A DNA stretch of 64,000 nt, taken from contig NZ_JBQCFP010000099.1 in NCBI RefSeq assembly GCF_051958935.1, positions 40,564 through 104,563 of the forward strand, written 5' to 3'. Shown here piece by piece: positions 36,864 through 44,620 of the stretch. This DNA is from Dokdonella_A sp051958935 (GTDB lineage Bacteria > Pseudomonadota > Gammaproteobacteria > Xanthomonadales > Rhodanobacteraceae). Within the stretch, counting starts at the first letter, position 1, and every line of letters begins with the position of its first letter. Under the pieces are notes generated by a model. That model saw only the letters and a program-made list of their open reading frames with translations, was not told the origin of the DNA and searched no databases. Both the position numbers and the translations under genes were made by a program.

Positions 36864-37937
36864 ATGCCCGTTGCCATCCGCCTGCTCCTGCGCGCTGCCC
36901 TGCTGGTGCTCGCTACCCTGCCCGCGCCAGGCCAGGCACTCACGGTCCGCTGCGTGCAGACGCCAGGGGCGCTCGTCAGCGCCGTCGACGATGCACTCGC
37001 ATCCAGCGACTCGTTGTTCATGATCAAGCTGCGGCAGGGGCGATACGACCTCACCACCGCCCTGGACGACGTCCAGTGGTCCCGCGCCAACCAGGTCATC
37101 GAGATCTCGGGCGGATGGACCGGCCCGAACGGAACCTGCAGCAATCTCCAATTCGGATATGGCACCACGCTGCTCGCCGGGCCGCCGTCGACCAGGACGC
37201 TGTGGACCAACGTCAGTGGCGCCGGTTCGCTGCTGTACATCCACGACGTCAGCATCACCACGACGGGCCAGGTGCCAGGCAACGGCGCCTGCCTGTACGC
37301 CAACGTCGAGGCATCCGGCACGCTCCGCATCGAACGCGTGCGCTTCACCGGCTGCAGCGGCGGCGGCGACAGCTCCTCCGCGTCCGGCGAGATCAACAGC
37401 GCAGGCACGCTCTCGATCCGCGACGTGCTGATCGAGAACGGGCAGGCCCTGCGCAATGGCGGCATGAGCATCTACACCGCCGGGAACGGCATCACGCAGC
37501 TCGCGCACCTGACCGTTACCGGCAACCACTCGAGCCATCCCGACGCCAGCGCAAGCGGCCTCACGCTGATCAACGTCGCCAACGCCCGGGCCGAGCTCTC
37601 CAACAGCGTCCTCTGGGGCAACGACGCAAGCCGCCCGGACCTCTACTTGTCGGGCGGATTGCAGTGGCTCGCGCGCGTGCACACCGGTTCACGCGGCGGC
37701 ATCGAACCTGCCGGCGACACCGTGCCGGGCAGCGGCGACCCGGGGTTCATGGCGGTCGGCGATCCGCACTTGCGCCCCGATTCCCTGCTCATCGACAGCG
37801 GCCTCGCGGATCCACCCGGCGGCAGCGGCAGCTTCGACGCCGAGGGGCGGCCACGCTTCGTCGGAGCCGGCGTCGACGTCGGCGCCTTCGAGGCGGCGCC
37901 GCTCTCCGACCTGATCTTCGCCGATGGATTCAACTGA
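36864..37937 (+). CDS. Secreted beta-helix protein with C-terminal IFADGFN
   Basis: The 357-residue protein starts with a signal peptide (about 1-22, LLLRAALLVLATLPAPGQA) after a GAGGAAG ribosome site. The body has RCVQTPGALVSAVDDAL, ANQVIEISGGWTGPNGTC and parallel beta-helix-like turns. It ends with a 'choice-of-anchor Q'-like block (LLIDSGLADPPGGSGSFDA, GVDVGAFEA) and then DLIFADGFN as the extreme C terminus. No catalytic residues are recognised. It is a paralogue of the gene at 38548, with a globin gene between. The terminal motif recurs in three other secreted proteins of the window. Confidence 0.75.
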   Translation: MPVAIRLLLRAALLVLATLPAPGQALTVRCVQTPGALVSAVDDALASSDSLFMIKLRQGRYDLTTALDDVQWSRANQVIEISGGWTGPNGTCSNLQFGYGTTLLAGPPSTRTLWTNVSGAGSLLYIHDVSITTTGQVPGNGACLYANVEASGTLRIERVRFTGCSGGGDSSSASGEINSAGTLSIRDVLIENGQALRNGGMSIYTAGNGITQLAHLTVTGNHSSHPDASASGLTLINVANARAELSNSVLWGNDASRPDLYLSGGLQWLARVHTGSRGGIEPAGDTVPGSGDPGFMAVGDPHLRPDSLLIDSGLADPPGGSGSFDAEGRPRFVGAGVDVGAFEAAPLSDLIFADGFN

Positions 37938-37979
37938 TCCTGCCGTGCACCACCACCACGTACCCGCGAGGCATGCGAC

Positions 37980-38396
37980 ATGACCGACGATCACATCCGA
38001 CTCGTGCGCGGCACGTTCGCCCGCATCGGCAATGCGGACACGTTCGGCCGGCGCTTCTATGCGCAGCTGTTCCGCCTGCGCCCGGACGCGCGGTTGCTTT
38101 TTCCCGCCGATATCGATGCACAGGTGCGCAAGCTCGTCGACATGCTCGAATCGATCATGCGCCATCTCGACGATCCGGAACGGCTCGCGCATGAATTCGC
38201 CGAACTGGGTCGACGCCATGCCGGCTACGGCGTCGCCGAAGACGACTACGACGATGTCGGCGCCGCTTTGCTGAGCGCACTGCGCGAACACTTCGGCCCC
38301 GCCTTCACGCCAGCGGTCGAACACGCCTGGGGGGAGATCTACGGCACTCTGGCCGAGTCGATGATCGCGGCAGCCGGCGCGCGCGCGGCCGGTTGA
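37980..38396 (+). CDS. Single-domain globin
   Basis: The 138-residue haem protein resembles Vitreoscilla haemoglobin and the globin part of flavohaemoglobins: proximal His80 in ELGRRHAGYGV, Phe41 in the CD corner (LLFPAD) and Gln48 in the distal region (DAQVRKL). There is no reductase domain and no signal peptide, so it is a cytosolic oxygen or NO-binding protein; exact function is not shown by sequence. It lies 42 bp after the first beta-helix gene and before the second, all on one strand. Confidence 0.88.
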   Translation: MTDDHIRLVRGTFARIGNADTFGRRFYAQLFRLRPDARLLFPADIDAQVRKLVDMLESIMRHLDDPERLAHEFAELGRRHAGYGVAEDDYDDVGAALLSALREHFGPAFTPAVEHAWGEIYGTLAESMIAAAGARAAG

Positions 38397-38547
38397 GCAT
38401 GCGCGCGCGATCGATCCCGATCCGCTCCCTCCACGTACAGGTTTCGCGCGAGTTGGCCGCAGTGCAGCCGCAAGGTCGCTGCGGCCGGCCGTCGCGGGTC
38501 GTGCCATCCACGCCGCCCTCTTCGGCGGCCGCTTCGAGGGTCATCCG

Positions 38548-40134
38548 ATGTCCACGCGTTTCCTTCGCACCGCCGCCCTCCATCTCGTCGGTCTCGCCAC
38601 GGCATTCGCGTTGCCCACCGCCGCCGTCGCCGCGACGCGATGCGTATCGAACGCCTACGAACTCGCCGCCGCGCTCGCGGACGTGCGCATGGCCGCCGAC
38701 ACGCTGTTCTTCATCCGCATTCGCAGTGGCGTCTACCCGTCGACGTCCCTGACCGGGCCGTTCGAACTGATCCAGACGCACGCCAACCAGATCGTCGATG
38801 TTTCCGGGGGCTGGAGCGGTGCCGACGGCAGCTGCACATCGCAGGACCACGACCCCGCAATGACCACGCTCATCGGCAGCACGAGCAAACCGGCATTGCG
38901 CGTGTACGCGGGAATACCGTCGTCGATGAATCCGGACGACGTTCCGTTCAACGCCAAGGTCAACGTGACCGGCCTGACGCTGAAGAACCCGAACTTCACC
39001 AAAGCCTATGCCGTGCATGCGAATCTGGACGACTTCCCGTTCGAGTACTGGGAACCGGAGAGCGCCTGCCTCGACGCGCTGGTCGGGCTGGAGACCAACG
39101 AGCTGCTGCTCGAGCGCCTCGACATCCGCGGCTGCCATGCGCCCAACAACGGCAACGCCGCAGGCACCCTGCGCAACATCGGTGCCACGCTCACCGTGCG
39201 CGACGTCTCGGCGCGCCAGTCGAGCGCGCTCGGCAATGCGGGGCTATTCGTTCACAGCGCACAGGGTGGCGTCACGCGCGTGTCGCAGGTCAGCGTCACC
39301 GGCATGGACACCAACGCGTCCTGCCAGCAGCCCGATGGTCCGGACACCCTGTTCTACCTCGACCTCGTCTCCGGCATCGAACTGCGCGCCACCGAGGGCG
39401 GTGTGGTGCACCTCGGCAACAGCGTGTCGTGGGGCAACAAGAAGTGCTCGACCACGGCCGAGCGCGACCTCCTGCTGATGATGGGCTCCTGGGACGACGG
39501 CGACCCGCATACGATCCACGACAACACCTGGGCCCCGGGCAGCGGCGGCGACGTCTGGCTCGATCATGTGCGCACGGGCGGGATGGAAACGTGGACGCCG
39601 ATCCAGTCGCCGCACCTGTCCGGCGTGAGCTACGGCGATCCGGATTTCATTGCGCCGGGCAATCCGATGCCGCGCGTCGGCTCGCCGCTCATCGACGGCG
39701 GCATCGCGAATCCACAGGGTGGCAGCGGCAGTCGCGATGCGTCGGGTCGCGCACGCATCGTCGGCGGCCAGGTCGACATCGGCGCATACGAAGTCCAGGC
39801 GAACCAAGCACCCACCCTCGTGCTCGCGCCGCAGTACACGGTGGGCCCCGCAGCGCCCGCCGGTACGCTCGTGCTCACCGCTGCGGCGAGCGACGACGGC
39901 CTGCCCACCCCGCTCACGTACGGCCTGTCCAGCCAGTGCCCGGGCCTTTTCGCGATCGATGCCACCAGCGGCACGGTGCGCCTCGCGTTCGCCAACCCGC
40001 CGGCGGGCGGCGATTGCCTCACGACCGTCACGGCGAGCGATGGCGCCGTGTCGACCAGCGCGACGACGCTTGTCGTGCTGAAGGAGGTGCCGGGCGATTC
40101 CATCTTCGCCGACGGGTTCGACGCGACTCCGTGA
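38548..40134 (+). CDS. Secreted beta-helix protein with cadherin-like domain and IFADGFDATP tail
   Basis: This 528-residue paralogue of the gene at 36864 shares RCVSNAYELAAALADV, TLFFIRIRSGVYPSTSL, ANQIVDVSGGWSGADGSC and the closing DGGIANPQGGSGSRDA/VDIGAYE block. A signal peptide (1-29) is clear. Unlike its paralogue it has an extra C-terminal beta domain resembling a cadherin repeat (LTYGLSSQCPGLFAIDATSG), then the tail GDSIFADGFDATP. Seven or more cysteines suggest disulfides outside the cytosol. Function is unknown; surface or matrix protein is the likeliest reading. Confidence 0.75.
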   Translation: MSTRFLRTAALHLVGLATAFALPTAAVAATRCVSNAYELAAALADVRMAADTLFFIRIRSGVYPSTSLTGPFELIQTHANQIVDVSGGWSGADGSCTSQDHDPAMTTLIGSTSKPALRVYAGIPSSMNPDDVPFNAKVNVTGLTLKNPNFTKAYAVHANLDDFPFEYWEPESACLDALVGLETNELLLERLDIRGCHAPNNGNAAGTLRNIGATLTVRDVSARQSSALGNAGLFVHSAQGGVTRVSQVSVTGMDTNASCQQPDGPDTLFYLDLVSGIELRATEGGVVHLGNSVSWGNKKCSTTAERDLLLMMGSWDDGDPHTIHDNTWAPGSGGDVWLDHVRTGGMETWTPIQSPHLSGVSYGDPDFIAPGNPMPRVGSPLIDGGIANPQGGSGSRDASGRARIVGGQVDIGAYEVQANQAPTLVLAPQYTVGPAAPAGTLVLTAAASDDGLPTPLTYGLSSQCPGLFAIDATSGTVRLAFANPPAGGDCLTTVTASDGAVSTSATTLVVLKEVPGDSIFADGFDATP

Positions 40135-40195
40135 GCGGATCGCACGCCGCCTGTGCGGCACGCGGACTGTCGATCGCCGGACGCCGCTGAAGCCG

Positions 40196-40771
40196 TCAGC
40201 CGCGTTCGAAACGGCGCAGCAACACCGAGGTCTCGTGCAACGGCAGCCCCATGACCGCCGAATGGCTGCCGACGAGGCGACCGATGTACGCGGCGGCATG
40301 CCCCTGGATCGCATAGGCGCCGGCCTTGCCGAACGCTTCACCGGTCGCGATGTAGTCGGCGATGTCGGCATCGGACATCGGCGCGAACTCCACCGTCGAA
40401 ATGCTGAGCGCGTGCTCCTCGCGGCCCGCGCTCACGCACCACACCGCCGACAACACGCGATGACTGCGACCGGACAGGCGCCGCAGCATCGCCGCTGCGT
40501 CCATCGCATCGGCCGGCTTGCCGAACACATGGTCGTCGAGCACGACTTCGGTGTCCGCGCCGATCACGACCGCATCGTGCACCGCGGCGACCTGCAGCAG
40601 CCCCGCGCCGGCCTTCTCGCGGGCGACGCGGCTGACGTAGTCCTCGGGTGATTCATTCGGTTCGCGCCGTTCGGGCACGTCGACGTCGAGCACGTCGAAG
40701 GAGCGACCGATCTGGCGCAGCAGCTCGCGCCTGCGCGGCGACTGGGAGGCGAGGAAAAGATGGATCGGCAT
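40196..40771 (-). CDS. maf: Maf nucleotide pyrophosphatase (dTTPase/UTPase type)
   Basis: This cytosolic house-cleaning enzyme hydrolyses dTTP, UTP or modified nucleoside triphosphates. The 191-residue protein has the N-terminal LASQSPRRRELLRQIG, catalytic Asp in VIGADTEVVLDD, FGKPADAMDAAAMLRRLSGR, the GKAGAYAIQG loop and SHSAVMGLPLHET near the end. ATG 40771 begins MPIHLFLASQSP; the upstream frame is leader. It converges on the second beta-helix gene and is followed upstream by a small ORF on the same strand. Confidence 0.95.
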   Translation of the reverse strand: MPIHLFLASQSPRRRELLRQIGRSFDVLDVDVPERREPNESPEDYVSRVAREKAGAGLLQVAAVHDAVVIGADTEVVLDDHVFGKPADAMDAAAMLRRLSGRSHRVLSAVWCVSAGREEHALSISTVEFAPMSDADIADYIATGEAFGKAGAYAIQGHAAAYIGRLVGSHSAVMGLPLHETSVLLRRFERG

Positions 40772-40872
40772 GCGTGTCCGGTCGCTCGGGGCCGTCGGCG
40801 ACGGCGCGGCCGGACTATACCGGTTGCGGCAGCGATTGCGTCCGCGCGCCTGGCGCGGAAGCACGAACGCGT

Positions 40873-41037
40873 CTAGCCGACGATCGTTTCCGGATGGTCG
40901 CCCGCGTCGCGGCGCGGCTCTTCCTGTTGCAGGCTCTGGAACGCTTCGCGCTGCATGCGTTCGAGCGTCTTGACGAAATCGGGTGAACTCGCGTCGAGGT
41001 GATCGAGCCCGAGGCTATTGAGGATGTCGTAGCTCAT
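40873..41037 (-). CDS. Small hypothetical protein (54 aa)
   Basis: ATG 41037 is preceded by AGGGGGA at good spacing. The product is acidic and probably helical (MSYDILNSLGLDHLDASSPD, then LERMQREAFQSLQQEE), with no signal peptide or cysteine. An upstream in-frame ATG at 41091 would add MNLAELVSKHSGESQGDS but has no ribosome site. No family is recognised. It sits 102 bp upstream of maf on the same strand. Confidence 0.5.
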   Translation of the reverse strand: MSYDILNSLGLDHLDASSPDFVKTLERMQREAFQSLQQEEPRRDAGDHPETIVG

Positions 41038-41189
41038 GGAGTCCCCCTGAGACTCGCCGGAGTGTTTCGAAACAAGTTCAGCAAGATTCATGCCGCGGCC
41101 GGTGCGAGGCAATCGGCCGTGCGTGGGAAAAGGTGTACGCCGTACCTGACGCGCTGCGCGAGAATCTGACACTCAACGGGTCGGATCGC

Positions 41190-41369
41190 TCAGCGGATCG
41201 CGATGCGACGTTCAGGTTTGCAGTACGTGCTCGTGCACGCGCCGAGTCCCGGGATCGCCTTCGCGATGCAGTCGCCGTCCGCTCGCGTCGCGACCAGCGC
41301 GCCGAGCAGCGGAAACAACGCATGCAGACTGGCGAACGAGGCATGGCAGAAGTGGGCAAGGCGGGTCAT
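41190..41369 (-). CDS. Possible small Cys-containing exported peptide (59 aa)
   Basis: From ATG 41369 the frame gives a hydrophobic start (FCHASFASLHALFPLLGALV) that could be a signal or membrane segment, then a short tail with three cysteines (GDCIAKAIPGLGACTSTYC). The ribosome site is poor and overlapping frames on both strands compete, so it may be spurious. Confidence 0.25.
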   Translation of the reverse strand: MTRLAHFCHASFASLHALFPLLGALVATRADGDCIAKAIPGLGACTSTYCKPERRIAIR

Positions 41370-41506
41370 GGCAGGCTCTGGATCCGGCGACGCATGAGCC
41401 GAAGCAAGGGTCGGGCCAACACCCCGTCGCGAAACCCGTGCGAAAGACGCCCACGCGATGCTTGCACCATCGGCGCCCGCGGGCGCGCGCGTCATCGTCG
41501 AGCGAG

Positions 41507-42367
41507 ATGATCAAGCCTTCCGAATTCCACCTGCGCGGCGGCCGGTCCGGCGTGCTGCTGATCCACGGCCTCACCGGTACGCCGACCGAAATGCGCTTCG
41601 TCGGCAATGGCTTGCATCGTGCCGGCTTCAGCGTGCTCGGCATGCAGCTCGCCGGCCATTGCGGCGACGATGCCGACCTTCTCGCGACCGGCTGGCGCGA
41701 CTGGTACGCCAGCGTCGTCGACGCGGCCGGGCGCCTGCGCGACGAGGTCGATCATCTGTTCGTCGCCGGGCTCTCGATGGGAGCGATCCTCGCGCTCGAA
41801 CTTGCGATCGATCGTCCGCACGACGTCGACGGCCTCGGCCTCTACGGCACGACGTTCTTCCACGACGGCTGGGCGACTCCGCCGATCGGCCGGCTCGCGT
41901 TCCTGCTGCCGCTGCTGACCTCGCTCGGCATCGGCCGCGGCAAGGTATCCGCGGAAGTCGAGCCGTACGGGATCAAGGACGAACGCATCCGCAACCGCAT
42001 CGTCGGCGCGATGCTGTCCGGCGACAGCCAGGCGGCAGGCCTCGCCGGCTTCCCGTGGCCTTCGCTCGCCGAGTTCCAGCGCCTCTCGCGCCGCGTGCGC
42101 CGCCGCCTCGGGCGCGTGCGCGCGCCGTGCTTCGTCGCCCATTCGTCCGACGACGACGTCGCCTCGCTGCGCAACGTGCGCACGATCGAACGCGGCGTCG
42201 ACGCACCGGTGGAAACGCTGCTGCTCGCCCACAGCTATCACATGGTCACGGTCGACCAGGAACGCGGCAAGCTGATCGAACGCTCGGCCGCATTCTTCCG
42301 GCGCATCGCCGAACAACGAACGCCCCTGCCCGCGCAGGGCGTGCGCCTCGCCGCAGCGGCCGAGTGA
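41507..42367 (+). CDS. Alpha/beta hydrolase (carboxylesterase/lipase-like)
   Basis: The 286-residue cytosolic protein has the oxyanion strand GVLLIHGLTGTPTEM, nucleophile Ser90 in GLSMG, acid residue in AHSSDDDVAS and catalytic His in LLAHSYHMVT, the full triad of an Est30-like carboxylesterase. Substrate is unknown, probably a short or medium acyl ester. ATG 41507 follows a GAGCGAG site. Its stop overlaps the next ATG by one base (TGATG), and that gene overlaps the third, so the three products are made together. Confidence 0.88.
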   Translation: MIKPSEFHLRGGRSGVLLIHGLTGTPTEMRFVGNGLHRAGFSVLGMQLAGHCGDDADLLATGWRDWYASVVDAAGRLRDEVDHLFVAGLSMGAILALELAIDRPHDVDGLGLYGTTFFHDGWATPPIGRLAFLLPLLTSLGIGRGKVSAEVEPYGIKDERIRNRIVGAMLSGDSQAAGLAGFPWPSLAEFQRLSRRVRRRLGRVRAPCFVAHSSDDDVASLRNVRTIERGVDAPVETLLLAHSYHMVTVDQERGKLIERSAAFFRRIAEQRTPLPAQGVRLAAAAE

Positions 42368-43485
42368 TGGCGAGCGCCGAAGCCGGGCCAGCCGCGCCGT
42401 TGCGCAACCTGCTCGAACCGCCGGAGCTCATCGGGCATTTTCTCGCCCATCCACCCGACGGTTTCACGGCGCTGGCGACGCGTTCGGGCACGCCCGCGTT
42501 CATCGCGCCCTTCGACCTCCTGACCACCGCCGACACCGACCTGCGCCGTCGCGTCCGCGCGCTGCCGCTGTATCGCTGGTGGGGACGCTTGCTGCGTCCG
42601 CGCACCTGCTTCGTCGGCACCACGGTGTCGGAGTACGCGTTGTTCCCGCGCGACGGCGACGCCGCTGCGCTGGTCGAGGAATGGATCGCCGAACCCGCGT
42701 CGCGCCAGCCGTTCCTCATCGTCAAGGACATCCCGCAGGAATCGCCGTTGCTCGACCAGGCGAGCAATGCGCAGGCGCGCGCGATCGCCGATGCGTGCGA
42801 GCGCGCCGGCTTCGTGCTGCTCGAGGGGCAGGCGCTGGCCTGGGTGCCGATCGATTTCGAATCCGCCGACGACTACCTCTCGCGCCTGTCGGCCGCACGG
42901 CGCAAGGACCTCCGGCGCAAGCTGCGCGCGCGCGCGGGCCTCGACATCGAGGAGGTCCCGACCGGCGAGGCCTTCGCGGATGCCGCATTGCGCGAATCCT
43001 GCTACGCGCTCTACCTCGAGGTGTACGCGCAGAGCGAGATCCATTTCGACCGGCTCAGCCGCGCGTTCTTCGACGCATTGCTGCAGGACGCCACGAGCGG
43101 CGGCATCATGATGCTCTATCGCCATGCCGGCCGCATGATCGGCTGGAACCTCTGCTTCGAGGCCGGCGAAGCGCTCGTCGACAAGTACGTCGGCTTCTCC
43201 TATCCGGCCGCGCGCGAGCACAACCTCTATTTCGTGAGCTGGATGCACAACCTCGAAGTCGCGCGCCGGCGCGAGCTGTGCTGCTACATCGCCGGCTGGA
43301 CCGACCCGGAGATCAAGGCTTACCTCGGCGCGCGCTTCACGTTCACGCGCCACGCGGTGCGACCGCGCAGCCGCGTGCTGCGCGCGCTGCTCAGGCGCGT
43401 CGCCTCGCGTTTCGAAAGCGATCGCGCCTGGGCCGACGCCAGGGCCGACGAGGGAGTCGCGCTTGGCCGCGCCGGTCGTCCTTGA
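42367..43485 (+). CDS. GNAT-fold (FemAB/Acetyltransf_6-like) protein
   Basis: The 372-residue soluble protein has a C-terminal region like the Acetyltransf_6/FemAB group: YLSRLSAARRKDLRRKLRAR, YALYLEVYAQSEIHFDRLS, then GGIMMLYRHAGRMIGWNLCF and a late AYLGARFTFTRHAV. Members of this group transfer acyl or aminoacyl groups; the acceptor here is unknown. It is the middle gene of the hydrolase-GNAT-arginase operon, overlapping the first by 1 base and the third by 23. The final 25 residues are rich in Arg and Ala and may only reflect that overlap. Confidence 0.7.
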   Translation: MASAEAGPAAPLRNLLEPPELIGHFLAHPPDGFTALATRSGTPAFIAPFDLLTTADTDLRRRVRALPLYRWWGRLLRPRTCFVGTTVSEYALFPRDGDAAALVEEWIAEPASRQPFLIVKDIPQESPLLDQASNAQARAIADACERAGFVLLEGQALAWVPIDFESADDYLSRLSAARRKDLRRKLRARAGLDIEEVPTGEAFADAALRESCYALYLEVYAQSEIHFDRLSRAFFDALLQDATSGGIMMLYRHAGRMIGWNLCFEAGEALVDKYVGFSYPAAREHNLYFVSWMHNLEVARRRELCCYIAGWTDPEIKAYLGARFTFTRHAVRPRSRVLRALLRRVASRFESDRAWADARADEGVALGRAGRP

Positions 43486-44329
43486 TTTCGACCGCTCGGT
43501 CGGCGCGCTGCCCGGCGCGACCGTGCTCGACCTCGCCGACCGGCAGGAGGCGATCCGTTTCGGTTGTTCGCTGCGCACGCTGCGCGCGCTCGCGGTGGAA
43601 CTCGACGCGCGCCTGCCACGCGGGCATGGCACGGTCTTCCTCGGCAGCGGCGACTATCACCATCTCAGCTGGCCGCTGATCGAACGGCGCCCGGCGCGCG
43701 TGCCATTCGACGTCGTCGTGTTCGACAATCATCCGGACAACATGCGTTTCCCGTTCGGCGTGCACTGCGGCTCGTGGGTGCGCAAGGTCGCGCTGCTGCC
43801 GCATGTCGGCCACGTGCACGTGCTGGGCATCGGCTCGGCCGACGTGTCGCGCGCGCATGCGTGGGAAAACTATCTCGCACCGCTGCGCCGGCGCAGGCTC
43901 ACGTACTGGACGATCGGCGTCGACACGCGCTGGGCCACGCGTTGGGGACTCGGCCATGCGTTCCTTGCGTTCGACACGCCCGCGGCGCTGCTCGACCGCT
44001 TCGTCGACGAGCAGCGCGGCGCCTCCCACCCGCTGTACCTGTCGATCGACAAGGACGTGCTCGACCCCGCGATCGCGCGCACGAACTGGGACCAGGGCCG
44101 CCTGCTCGACACCGACCTGTTCGCCGCGATCGACGCGATGCACGGGCGCCTCATCGGCAGCGACATCACCGGCGACGTATCCGCCTACCGCTATTCGACC
44201 TGGTGGAAGCGCAAGCTCAGTGCGCTCGACGAGCAGCCGGCGATCGATGCGGGGCAGCTCGCCGCGTGGCAGGCGCAGCAACACGCGCTGAACCTGCGCC
44301 TGCTCGAACGCCTCGACGCCGCGCGCTGA
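43463..44329 (+). CDS. Arginase-fold (ureohydrolase-like) protein
   Basis: The 288-residue protein keeps variants of the three metal motifs of the arginase/agmatinase fold: GSGDYHHLS for GGDHS, DNHPDN for DAHxD, and SIDKDVLDP for SxDxDxxDP, so a two-manganese site is plausible. The differences from true arginases mean the substrate may not be arginine. Start is TTG 43463 with GAGGGAG about eight bases before, inside the end of the GNAT-like gene. It is followed by hairpin repeats and a terminator belonging to the convergent nuclease gene. Confidence 0.82.
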   Translation: MAAPVVLDFDRSVGALPGATVLDLADRQEAIRFGCSLRTLRALAVELDARLPRGHGTVFLGSGDYHHLSWPLIERRPARVPFDVVVFDNHPDNMRFPFGVHCGSWVRKVALLPHVGHVHVLGIGSADVSRAHAWENYLAPLRRRRLTYWTIGVDTRWATRWGLGHAFLAFDTPAALLDRFVDEQRGASHPLYLSIDKDVLDPAIARTNWDQGRLLDTDLFAAIDAMHGRLIGSDITGDVSAYRYSTWWKRKLSALDEQPAIDAGQLAAWQAQQHALNLRLLERLDAAR

Positions 44330-44360
44330 GCGCAAGCAAGCGCGGTGTCACGACAGGCAA

Positions 44361-44433
44361 ATGGATTCCCGCTTCCGCGGGAATGACGATGCATGGGTCG
44401 AAGACGCTGGGTCCCGGCCTTCGCCCGGACCAC
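44361..44433. repeat. REP-like intergenic hairpin repeats
   Basis: One unit forms ATTCCCGC/GCGGGAAT around TTCC (44365-44384) in the wider context TGGATTCCCGC...GGGAATGACG, a widespread proteobacterial interspersed repeat. A second unit (44411-44430) is an imperfect palindrome beginning GTCCCGG and ending CCCGGAC. A third short hairpin TCTCGCC/GGCGAGA is near 44518-44532. They fill the gap between the convergent arginase-like and nuclease genes. Confidence 0.7.
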
Positions 44434-44567
44434 GACGAGGAAGGCTCTTCGTGCGGGTGCTCTTTCGCTCTTGCTCCACCGGGGTCCCCTCGGCGCCGGC
44501 GGAACCTCGCGACAACCTCTCGCCAGGCGAGAGAACCTTGCGCTTGGCGTTCCGTGGAGAGCGAAAC

Positions 44568-44601
44568 AAAAAAAACGGGACCTCCCGAAGGAGGTCCCGT
44601 T
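44568..44601 (-). terminator. Rho-independent terminator of the nuclease gene
   Basis: A perfect 12-bp stem, AACGGGACCTCC (44574-44585) with GGAGGTCCCGTT (44590-44601), closes a CGAA tetraloop. On the minus strand it is followed by eight T residues (complement of the A-run 44568-44575). It lies 20 bp after the nuclease stop. Confidence 0.93.
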
Positions 44602-44620
44602 GGCTTGCCCGCAGCGGCGA

